A DNA stretch of 64,000 nt from positions 3,497,582 to 3,561,581 of the forward strand of contig NW_020170381.1 in assembly GCF_000524195.1 (NCBI RefSeq), in the 5' to 3' direction. Below the pieces are notes generated by a model, which ran no database searches, was not told the origin of the DNA, and saw nothing but the letters and a program-made list of their open reading frames with translations. Positions 12,601-22,807 of this stretch are shown in pieces. Source of the DNA: Echinococcus granulosus. Taxonomy: Eukaryota; Platyhelminthes; Cestoda; Cyclophyllidea; Taeniidae. A program made the translations under genes and the position numbers. How positions within the stretch are numbered: the stretch's first letter is position 1; each line of letters begins with the position of its first letter.

Positions 12601-13983
12601 AGATCCTCCGCGATCTTCTTCATGTCCCCCTGGCCCACCACCAGCACCCGCATGTCGTGCCAGTGGGTGAAACTCTGGAAGGGGCTCGGGGCGAATATCA
12701 CTTGCTCTGGCTTCAGCTACACATATGAAAAACCATTGGAGTTTAATGCCTTTGTGCTTTATTTTTGAATTGGGAGTGCAATAATGGAAGCATAAGGAGC
12801 CATCTTACTTCCATCAAAATCACTAGCTAGTTTTAGTAATGTCCTGATGTCGTCCAAAGTGGCCCTGGGTTGTAGTGAGATACTGACAGTTAAGTTTTAA
12901 TGTCTGAGATACCTCATTGTACCAACTTAATGAAATCAACACTTACCAATGGCAAATTGGAGCTCAATTCAACCATATAATTAATTTAAAGAAGTTAAAA
13001 TATATCCACCTACTCCCCAGTATAGAGTAAATCCAAAATGATAGCATGATTGAACCATAAGCATAAAATAATCCCTCTACACGCGATGTTTTTTCATGCT
13101 AAAGCAGATGCAGTTGCACTTTAATGAAAAAGGACTACACGGTTTTGGGGAAAAAGAAGGCTATTCTTCCCCTTCAACTGATTCATCCAAGAGACGAAAA
13201 CATGTTAAAAGAGCACAACACAAGCGAAAAGAAAAACAGTCACAGATCTTACTTCAATGTTGAAAATGGAGGAGAGTTGATCCACTTTCGCTTGAGCGTT
13301 TCCACAGGCGTTCGTCACGAAAGCGATCGGCACTCGAAGTTTACCGTTGCGTCCCTTCAGTAGGTCCATGGCTAAAAGAGCCTCCGGTATTGGAGTAGCA
13401 CCACGTAACAGAACTCCGTCGATGTCAAAGAGCAGTCCAAAATTGGGCTTTACACAAAAGACGAAACTTACGTGCTAAGTTCTTATTAAATCGTATGTGA
13501 AAGATGTAGAAGTTATTTTGGCAGAAAGACCTGCGTGGTTGTAAACCCTAGTGACTCCGAGATAAATTTCTAGTCGGGTCCTATCACTTTTCAGACTTTG
13601 AGGATTAAGCTAATACATTGCTTGAAATTCCTACTTCTGAATACGTAATAGATGATTCCTAGTCAACACTAAGAATTGTTTGCATAAAAAGTCCCATAAA
13701 TAATGTAGGCTCAATGCGACGTGATGAAACCAAACAATGGTCCAAGCACCCTTACCAGTGCTGTCTCAGCCTAGACCGGTAGATGAACAAAATGAATGAA
13801 CCACATGATTAGGAGCGGGATCAAGGAAGGCATAGCATAGCATACCTCTTTCTGCTTCAAGCCTACGGGGCAGAAGTCAAGTCGTTCATCTGTGTAGCTG
13901 TCTGTGCTAATGATGCTGGCTTTGCGAATATCAAGTTGCTCGGGTGAGGGAATAGCGTAGAGATCGGCGAGGGTGTCACTCAT
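9684..13983 (-). CDS. HDHD5: Haloacid dehalogenase-like hydrolase domain-containing 5 (HDHD5/CECR5)
   Basis: Nine exons: 13983-13846, 13447-13253, 12716-12513, 12432-12390, 12253-12079, 11780-11735, 11500-11358, 10643-10450, 9871-9684. They join in phase to give 441 residues; human HDHD5 is 423. HAD-superfamily motifs are complete: motif I FDIDGV (D54, D56), motif II VTNA (T91), motif III GKPS (K282) and motif IV GDNPEVD (D316 and D321). Family-specific blocks include VGQGDM, WPLLDMV, GEPVQWE, LPVLACNMDLL, RFGHGAF and TGVYKPGD. The protein is known as mitochondrial; its substrate is not established. The fourth intron uses a GC donor (AAG|GCAAGT), needed to keep IEAIVLMGEP in frame. Exon 1 (46 residues) is the weakest part: phase fits and a TATA-like box precedes it, but it has no clear family similarity and the frame stays open upstream. 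Confidence 0.92.
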
Positions 13984-14020
13984 TATTTCGGCAAATGAGG
14001 AGGGTTGTGCAATGCGATCA

Positions 14021-14028
14021 TATTTATA
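14021..14028 (-). promoter_or_regulatory. TATA-like box upstream of HDHD5 exon 1
   Basis: TATAAATA on the minus strand, 38 nt upstream of ATG 13983. This spacing would put transcription start roughly 10-15 nt before the start codon. It is plausible as a core promoter only if exon 1 is correctly assigned. Confidence 0.35.
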
Positions 14029-17000
14029 GAGCCCTTTTAAGAGTACACATGCACACAGGTGCACATGGTCGCGGGTTTGTAGTAAACACCATGGTACGTT
14101 ACGGATCATCCACTTATACCGTGGATCTAGGGACCGGGATATCCATTCTGAGCTGCAATAATCACGCGGATGTGAGAGCCCTTTGCGTGACAGAATGCCC
14201 TGATGCTCATTCCCTTCCTTCCTAATAGTGGTGAATCGTGGTGACTGCAAAAGTCCCAAATACTTGCAAAAAGCCAAAAAAATGTATGCGAGGAGTTAGG
14301 GAAAGCTCTGACCGGCCTACTAGTTCTTGAACTGTAAATTGAGCATTTTTTCAATCTTGACGACAAAACGTTCACCTTTACTACTTTTTGTGACCTCTAT
14401 CACACCTAGATACTCAGATCAAGGTTGTGCAACTCAAATCAGTGGCCCTTTGCAAGCGACTATGCTATCAACAAAACCAAATAGAATTTATATTTTATTT
14501 TAGTGCTCAAGGCGAAAACAACTTCTTGATTTAAACGTAATGTTTTACTATTGACCTATTAGTGAATCTAACGTCAAATTATGCGTTTTACTACCCTTCC
14601 ATGGTGGCTTCCAGTTTGTCATCAAAGCAAACTTATTGATTGAAGGTTTTGGAGGCCCAACTCTCTGACCTTCCAATGTTCCAATCCATTTTGTTCGTAC
14701 TTTAACGTGTGCATATACTAAAGTTGGTAAAAAAACTAAATCATCAAATAACATAACATGAAAGTATTCAAAATTGTGCCAAATGATGACGATATAATGG
14801 TCATTGCATCAAGATGGTAAAAAATGTATTGGACTGGGTGGACAATTAGCCAATTTCGATCTAATTGTGTTGTAATCAACGGATTGTCTGCTAAATGGCC
14901 TTCCGCGGGTCACGTGATATGCAGTTCCCTACAGACGAGCAGAGAAAAGGTAGCACGTGCAACCATGCTTCCGGTTCGTGGTCAGAGGGTGTAGAAGTAA
15001 TTAAATGAAGGTAAATTTTCACACTTTCGGAGGGTGATTAGCAAGCGGCGACAGAGGGCGTCCAATTTATCAGTCCCATTCTACTGCTGTTTACTTAGCT
15101 ATCTCACTAGTTAATTGGTTTTGTATAATCAAAAAACTAAAGTGCCCTAAACGAAGGTGCAAAATTGTGACCCCAGTTGCAGGGGACTCCAATTTACTAC
15201 TAAGCATACCGGATTTCACGTCTCACGATCCTTTTCAATCAAGTACGAAAGCCACTGAATGGTACCGCTTGTTGCAAATGGACTTGTATTTTATATTTGA
15301 AACGAAACACCCTCTTTGTTAAACCCTTGTAGTGTTAAGCGGAAACCGTTTTCTTAGTTATGTGTTTGATTAAAGCTGGATGAATACAAAGCTACGCTCC
15401 TATTATTTGTCCTCAAACTAAAGTGTGGGCTACTTGTTGATACTCCAGGCTTGTTTGCATTACGTTGAGCAAATCAAAAGTGGGATCAATTGTTCATCGA
15501 ATCTTTTCAAGTTTCACAATTTTTCAATAACAGCATATCACTGAGATCCAACATTATCCATTATATATAATATATAACGCGCTGTTCACCGATACAGCCC
15601 GTCACATATATGTGACACACTTGACTAAAAAATGATGCATTGTGATGTTAGAACCATAGAAAACCTTAGTCATATTGGTGGTTACTTCTTTAAGACTCTG
15701 GCAGCAAACGTGTCAAATAGATCTAGACCTCTGGCATGGATGCAGTTCAACACTCTAGTGAGTTGCGCTAAAAATGAGAGATAAATGTAAAGATTAAGAG
15801 AATACCTGTCCAAACAGTGCTTACTAAATTTCGAACCTTATTTCCCTCAGCTAAGCCATTCCTGATGCATCTAGTAGAAGAAAATATAGGGATTTATATG
15901 CTTTTATATTAGCGACCAACTTGAAAGAATTAAAGCATCTTAATTCTACCTTAAAGGCAAACGCGGAGCATGTCATACAATTTTGTATCCACTGGAAGGA
16001 TTTCTGTTCCTTCCTTCCTATCTCTTTGGGGGTCATGAAGAATGTACTGTATTTTGGAATCGGTTCCAAGCTGCTAAATCACTTCAGATAATTTATTTTG
16101 TCGTCATATGTAATAATCTAATCTTATATCATATATTTAAATCCAAATTCCGACAAGAATACTCATAAAGCATTATTTTAAGTTTTTAAAAGCAATAAAT
16201 TTTAAAGCTAGTTTCTATTTTACATCAGTATTTACTCTCTGCTGCGTGCCGTATAAGTAGCTTCGACACAGTTTGTTGACTGGTGGTCCTACTGCAATGC
16301 ATTCGATTTATTTGTATATCCAGCAAATATCTACACCACGAGTCATAATTTTAACAAGCCTTTTTAAGATAAACAAAGAGATGAGATTAATATCCGGAGA
16401 TCTCCACCAGAACGTCGCTGACCGGGCCTACGAGTTCACTTTTTCTACTTGTATTTCCATCGAGAATAGAGGAAGCAACACCTTTGAGAATGCTAGCTTC
16501 CAATATGCTAGGGACAGATATGGTGTCGCATGCATCATAGACTCTCACATTACTCCTTCCTCCGCTTAGACGGCAAGTGTAGTAAACGAATAAAAGACAT
16601 TTGTCAAGGGCGGACTGCGACAGAACAATAGGTAAACAGACTGAACCAAGTAACTGAGGTGTGTTAGGCCCATCCATGCCTCTCTCTGTGCATGAATAAA
16701 GTACCAATTTACATGGCTGAATTACTATGCTAGCCAGTTTACATCGCAGACTGCAAACAACTTCAACTCGTGATTGAGTTTGCCACGTGAGACACCACTT
16801 TTCGAAGACAAATGCCAAGACTGCGAATGCTGAAGTACTAGAGAGGGAAAAATTTTCTCATCCTGTTGCTTTTTATTCATACCCCACTTTGAATAGGTTG
16901 ACCACCTCATGAACGCATATTCAATGGTAAATACAGGCGCTCCCAGTAACAATAGAATAGACAAGTGAGAACAAATCATTGAGAAATAAATGCAATCCAG

Positions 17001-19777
17001 GCGGTGATAAAGCTTAGGTTATTTACTTCTTGCCAATAGCAAGTTAAAAGGGCTATAAAAGTACATGAACCGTATTAGCTGTTTATTCAGTGAATACTGA
17101 AACATTTGTACGTTTGATAAAGCTGATATCCCTGATATGGCCATAAATGCGTAAAATGAGAACTGAGCTGAGTCCGACGTGATAGTTACGAATGCTTAGT
17201 TGATTATGCACAGACCCTAGGCTCAACGGGTTCTAGGGCTTTACTACGGGGTCAGTAGTCCCCCAAACCAGATCTACTTCGAAGATCGAGGTCATTGATA
17301 GTAATTTGCCACGACGACAAGGTAGACGAACGACATATTTTACAAATTGAACAAGCAACCAAACAAAGTTAAGCTATTTTAAATCTCTGCACTTTAAGCG
17401 AGCATGCAGGCTGCAAAAGTGAATTTCACCGGGAGCTATTGCATTTTGCCCCATAACTGTACCAATGCGGCGTATTGGCAGAACATCAAGGAAAAATGAG
17501 CCATTAGCGCACCACAGGTTCTACTTAACCACAGCCACCGTGACGCATTCATAGAAGGGGAACAGACAAAATTGCTTGGGATTAGTCTATCCATAAGTTG
17601 GACATAACTCAGAAAGATGCAACTTTCTTCGCATCGTATTTGAAAAAGACGGCCGATTCCACAATTGGCTGCTCTACTTTTATTCAAGGTAAAAATAAAA
17701 ATAACTAGAATTGGTTAAAAGCAACTAAAACGAAAGAAACAGAAGTTGCAGACAAGTAAGTTCATTAGTGTTACTAAAAAGACGTCACGATGCCTGAGCC
17801 TAAGAACCCCAAAACATCTAGGCGATACAAATTTGTTGCTTCTAACACCACAAAAAGGTATAAAACACAAGTATTGCAAGATCGTTGCTACAAATTGGCT
17901 TACTATCTGAAAAAGCCAACGTCAACTTAGCACGAATCTCCCTTCGGTCACATGTAAACAAGCAATCTTACGGTGTGATCTTATAGACGTAAAAACCACG
18001 CAGACCTGCACACACAAACCGCCTACTGCAATCGTTCGTGCTCCCATCCCAAGTTCCCTTACGCATTTGTAGCCCAGTTTGGCTTAACAACCACTTTACT
18101 TAGGTTGGATCGGCTAATGTGAGCAAAAGTAACCAGCATTAGCGAGTAACGTTGAAAGCCTGAATGAAGACGAATTCAGTTTGGACTTCTACCAAAGGGA
18201 TATAAAAGACGCCACTTCATTCACACAACTTTACTTAAAGTGATGCTATAGTTGCAACTACTTAAGCGACTTACTTCAGGATGTCGAGGCTTCCTTATTA
18301 TTCCACGCCTGTACCAACGCACCCCGTAATCTCTCACATTTTGATGGTAGCTCACGCGGACTTGCGAGCAAACGTAAACAGCATGAAGTTTTGAAGTGTA
18401 GTTCCTAAATACATTCGATTAGCATTAAAGGGTGCCGTTACTGCCAGCGGCCTAGTCCACAAAACGCCGTGCGTACAAAGACGTTCAAACGCGCACGGAC
18501 CTTTTTGACGCGCTTTAAAACAAGAAACACGTGACCGGTGACGTAGCCACTGTTGCTGATGTCGGAGCAGCGTGCAATGGAAATTGAAGCCCGCATTTTA
18601 GGTTCTTCTGTTCACATTCAAAAACTCTCTTTTCACGATAGAATTTAGATAAGCAAGGAGTTGTTAATGTTCTCGTAAAATCCAAAAGTTGAAGCTTGTT
18701 TATCCAAGAGTCCCCGTCTTGTAGATAGCTACACCATTTTTGAATGTATATGAGTGTATTGTCGGTTGCGGACATTTTTGTGCTAAAGTGACGAAGAAAA
18801 CGTCAATTCGATCATCCTTGAACCAAAAAGTCCTACAACTAGGTCATTTGTTTTAAACAATCTGTTTGTGACAACTTGGTGGAACCAGTTATCATAAACT
18901 GACAGGGAGTAGTTATCGCACATTTACGACGCTGGTAGCGAATGCGTTAAAAATAAAGTGTGGTAAGTGAAATACCTTGATGTTGAAAGATCAGTTTTTT
19001 GCGAAGATCCATATTACATTGTTTTATAGGACTAGTGACTCACAATGCTGACGAGCGCCCGCTTTCGTGGTGTCACTTGTTTATCTGGGTGGCTCATTCA
19101 GGCAAGTAAAATTTGCATCGACCAACTTTTAAGGTATTTTGAGATAGCGATATAACTACAAAACCATAATCAAATAGCCATAAAATGCATTCCGGAAAAG
19201 TGCATTGTCTACGTGGACTTGCTACCTGGGTGACCGAAACAAGGCCGATAGGAGCCACCAAAGTTCAATCACCTGTAAACGAATGACTTAATGCTTTGAT
19301 TAAATGTTGAATAAATAAAAGTATCAAATGTGTTTACTTGTGTGTGTGTGTGGAAGAAAGACTTTGATACTTGCACACTTTTATAAAAAGTCTGAAAACA
19401 TCAGATTTGCAGGAGTAACTACTTTGCAGAGAATTTGCCTTGTGACATGGGGTTATGTAGTTATAAATGAGTAAAAATCCACACAACTTTCCCTACTAAT
19501 GCTGTATGCATGTTTGAGGCTTTCCTACTAGCAATTTAATTTACAAGCTCAAGTCCAAATGGACGAAAAAAAGAACATTCTTTCACAGGACTTTCATCAG
19601 CAGCACAAATGAGATAACTTGCAAGGGATTGCGATCTCACTGATGCTATTCGCATCATAAAACACTTTTTGTCTATCACACAGTAACAGAGGTAACATTA
19701 TGCTCAAAATAAGATCACATTAAGGCTTAAACACATCCAAAAGACTGACATTTTCTTAGGAATGACTGGCGATTTCT
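14029..19777. other. Intergenic, no supported gene
   Basis: About 5.7 kb without a recognised gene. Overlapping open frames at 16273-16569 (plus) and 16818-16387 (minus) are the longest here but have no motif I can name. A (TG)n run lies at about 19339-19352. An AT-rich palindromic patch is at about 15560-15580. Confidence 0.45.
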
Positions 19778-20758
19778 TTACACAAAACGTTTCTTTTGAA
19801 CTATTTCACCGATATGCTCCATGGGGATACCGTTGCGGCCGAAGAGAGTATTTTTGATAACGTCGCTACGGTTGAAAGGTTTTTTGATGTTATCCAGTTT
19901 CACCATCTCACTGAAATACCAGCCGTAATCCCATGAAGCCGGGAATTTGTAGTTATACTTGTGTTCTGGGTCCTTCCGATCCCTCAACTTCAAGTACCTT
20001 GACCTTCAAACACAAAAAGGAGAAAAGTTAACCTATTTCGGGAATAAGAAAAGTATTAGACTAAGCTACTGGGTAAGCCTAATTGGGTTTCAAATTATTT
20101 TCGTCCAGAAGACTTCGTATCCCGGGTGGTCCTTCAAATAAAGCTTTTGACAACTTCCGATGAAACTAGTAAAAGATATTTTGACTCCTTTCCCATAAGT
20201 TATACTAATTTGTTTGAATAAAAGCTAAGAATTAGGGAATTATGGAGTGATGCGGATGACTGCTCAGGCTAAAAGGAATAAATTCAACCAGTAAACTCAC
20301 CCACTGATGATAAAATGCCTAGATTTTCTTAGTGCTTCCATTACAGGAAGTGTAAAATAAAATGCCGGTAAAACAAACCTTCCACCACCAGTAGCCGAGA
20401 TACCTTCATACAAGGTATCCCTGATTTCTGGTGTAACAGGGCGCATCAAATCCAGCGATGGGAGACTGTCAACGTTGAATTTGTTAAGTTTGAATTCACG
20501 AAGCTTCTTTTTATGCTCCAACTCCTCTTGCTTTCGCTTTTCCCCCGCGGCTTTGAGCATCGCGATGCAACGCTCATTTTTCAGGGTGCTCAGCTCCAAC
20601 TTATGGCGAATAATTTTTGACGCAGTGCCCAGATTGTCCGGTGAACAGAGGGTGTCCTTATGCTCCACAAAAAATTTGTAGGCGGCATCTTCCTCCTTCT
20701 TTGTGCGTTCCTTGAACTCGGACACGGATTTTACACTCTCGAGGATTTGCCGTGCCAT
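19778..20758 (-). CDS. SPMIP1: Sperm microtubule inner protein 1 (SPMIP1, formerly ATP6V1FNB)
   Basis: Two exons, 20758-20379 and 20003-19778, give about 201 residues; the human protein is about 170. The N-terminus MARQ matches the family's MSRQ start. Then comes a charged coiled-coil-like region (KERTKKEEDAAYKFF, EKRKQEELEHKKKLREFK). The family signature follows: RPVTPEIRDTLYEGIS, GRSRYLKLR, KYNYKFPASWDYGW and a late FGRNG. The first of two in-frame acceptors (TTTGAAG, exon from 20003) is preferred because it gives GRSRYL, closer to GRYRYL of the human protein; the second would drop two residues. An in-frame stop lies 24 nt upstream of ATG 20758. Known family role: protein inside sperm axonemal doublet microtubules. 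In flatworms expression in testis and ciliated cells is expected, but this is inference. Confidence 0.85.
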
Positions 20759-21547
20759 TACTGCATCCGTTGGAACGTCAACTCACACCTCCCTAAGACA
20801 TGCAGAAATATCGATTCGTGTCACACTCCTTGCATTCCAGAGGCTCTGCGCCTTCTCCAATTGACATTTGAAACGATGCTTCCGTCCGAAGGCAAGCTCA
20901 TACACTGGTCAGATGATACAAATTCTTCGGTAGATGACTCGCTTACATGGACTGCCATCATATCTTAGTTTCAACAGTTTGCATACATTTAAACAAGTGT
21001 GATGGAATATGTATTTGAAAAAGGCCTACTATGTCGTACTTAGTAGTATTTTTTGTGCCACCATCATAGCAGCCATTCGCACCCCGTCTATGACCCGTAA
21101 AGACCACCGAAGACTGTTTCGTTGCAGCAGTAAAGTCAAATCAAGCCCCCTTTTTAATTTAATGGCTACTCAATCATTCGAACCCGTTTCTTCTTCGTAC
21201 CTCCCTTAACGGATACTTTGAGTAAGGGCTTAGTCGCCCAACTTGACTAAGGCACAAGGAGTGGCACTTTTTTGGAATCAGTTTTATTTTACACATCTTG
21301 AAACTTAAAGGCAGATAATGATCTTTAATTCCGCAATAAACTGGAAGAATCCGTTTCATTAAATGCATCAACCTAATAAACTTTAAAATTAAGGCGAGAA
21401 TTTATTGTAACAGGGCAAATAACTTCTGCAAGTGAGTTCAAAATTCTACTAAGGTGACCACACTAGCATCAAAGTTCATTTTCCAAATGAGAAATATAGC
21501 AAAACGATCGCACAAACCGGAGAATGGACCCAAGTTCTAACGGTACT
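20759..21547. other. Intergenic, no supported gene
   Basis: Region between the SPMIP1 start and a minus-strand TRIM element. Together with the element and 22393-22807 it forms the 2-kb divergent spacer between SPMIP1 and ZTRAF1. Confidence 0.5.
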
Positions 21548-21725
21548 TGTAATATGTTGGCTGTTCAACTGCCAGTTCTGCTAAATGGTCGACACCATTG
21601 TACATTTGCAGGGTGGGCTGGCAATCTAGCCATGCCAGTAGCTCCAAGCTCTTCTATACTTCAAAAATACCTATCTTGCCCTGGTGCTGTGGCTTTCATC
21701 TCCAGAGAAGTCTCAGGACGCTACA
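21548..21725 (-). repeat. 3' LTR of the minus-strand TRIM
   Basis: 178 bp, diverged from its partner LTR at 22212-22392 but colinear with it: CCTGAGACTTCTC near one end, GCTTGGAGCTACTGGCATGG in the middle, and the TATTACAA-type end. Confidence 0.75.
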
Positions 21726-22211
21726 TTAGCAACAGCGGAAAGCGAACCCGATCTTAAAGTACAGCTAGCCTGTTTTCTACTGCTGAGTGACAAATTTTAG
21801 CAGGGAGGGGAAGAAGGACGTTAGCTACTTCTGAAAGAATCGATGACAACTTATTACAGAAGAGATGAAAATGACCTTTACCTTCTGTAATCATCTTAGT
21901 TCATTATCTTCACTAAAGTTATTAATGATCAAGGCGGCATTAGCCATGAATCTTCTAAAAAGCTATGTTATGGGACTGCCTACGGTATCTATATGAAGAT
22001 GTCATTTAAGTGAACGCACAATACCGCCTCCACTTCTTTTAAAGCTGGATCGAACCCGAATAGAATGGCCGGGCAGCTTTGAAGGGGAAACAACGTAACA
22101 AAGAGAAGTAGATGCAAAACCCTACCCCCACAGATTAATGCTAAATCTCGTCCTTTGTTAAGTGATTCTACTTTCAGGCTAGTGGACATGCTCGAAGGAA
22201 AAGAGGGGCTC

Positions 22212-22392
22212 TGTAATACGTCGGTTGTCTGTCAATCTCTTGGTTTTGCCAAAGAGACCACTTGGGGTTTCCGCCATTATGCGCTGGCCTCTGCGTCTAC
22301 CAATATTCCCAAGCTCTACTGTATGTCGACACTACATATTCTGCAAGAGCATTATAACTTATTTCGTCTTGGAATAGTCCCAAGGCGCTACA
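22212..22392 (-). repeat. 5' LTR of the minus-strand TRIM
   Basis: 181 bp with the intact family ends TGTAGCGCC and CGTATTACA on the minus strand. The middle holds GCAGAATATGTAG and the AAGTGG block. Confidence 0.8.
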
Positions 22393-22807
22393 CACTGACC
22401 AAATTTCAGTGAAAAGCAAAAAGGCTGCTTTTGCATAAATGAAGATAAATGGATACGAATATGCTTTGCAAGATAATTCACTTTACCTTTATTTTTCTTA
22501 TGACTATTCAAATTCAGTAAAGCTCATTCCTCATTTAGTCATTAGGCCAAATTTCATTCCAGTGAACCGTTTTCTTTAGCATTTCTAGATTAATTTTAGT
22601 CACGGAGGAAACTCGAATTCGCAGGCAGAAGAATGCAAAACGTTTAGCTTGCTTTACTCTCACGCCATGCTACAATTCCTACTTTTAAATTAATCAATGC
22701 ATCTAAGATGATTGTACGCCTACATTTTCGCCAACGGAGGTGCTACGCAAGCGCAAAAAGAGCGGTCTTTTTTAAGAGCGTCCATTTAATTGATAGCAGG
22801 ATAAGCC

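Larger units (their letters stand above)
21548..22392 (-). mobile_element. TRIM-like element, near-complete copy, minus strand
   Basis: Two direct LTRs, 22392-22212 (5') and 21725-21548 (3'), each running TGTAG... to ...ATTACA on the minus strand, enclose about 486 bp. The inner part, read on the minus strand, shares ordered blocks with the inner part of the plus-strand element at 62541-63573. One is an AAGAAGTGGAGGCGGTATTG / AAGAAGTGATGGAGGTATCG pair; another is a GGTCATTTTCA block. No open frame resembles gag or pol. Flanks TACT and CACT match at three of four bases, so the target duplication is only approximate. The copy looks old. Known TRIM families are non-autonomous LTR retrotransposons. 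Confidence 0.8.

Noticed and set aside
16387..16818. 143-codon minus-strand open frame overlapping a 98-codon plus-strand frame
   Set aside because: Longest frame in the 14-20 kb gap and has a possible acceptor, but no recognisable family or partner exon.
20475..20968. Plus-strand open frames of 68 and 102 codons
   Set aside because: Mostly antisense to SPMIP1 exon 1.
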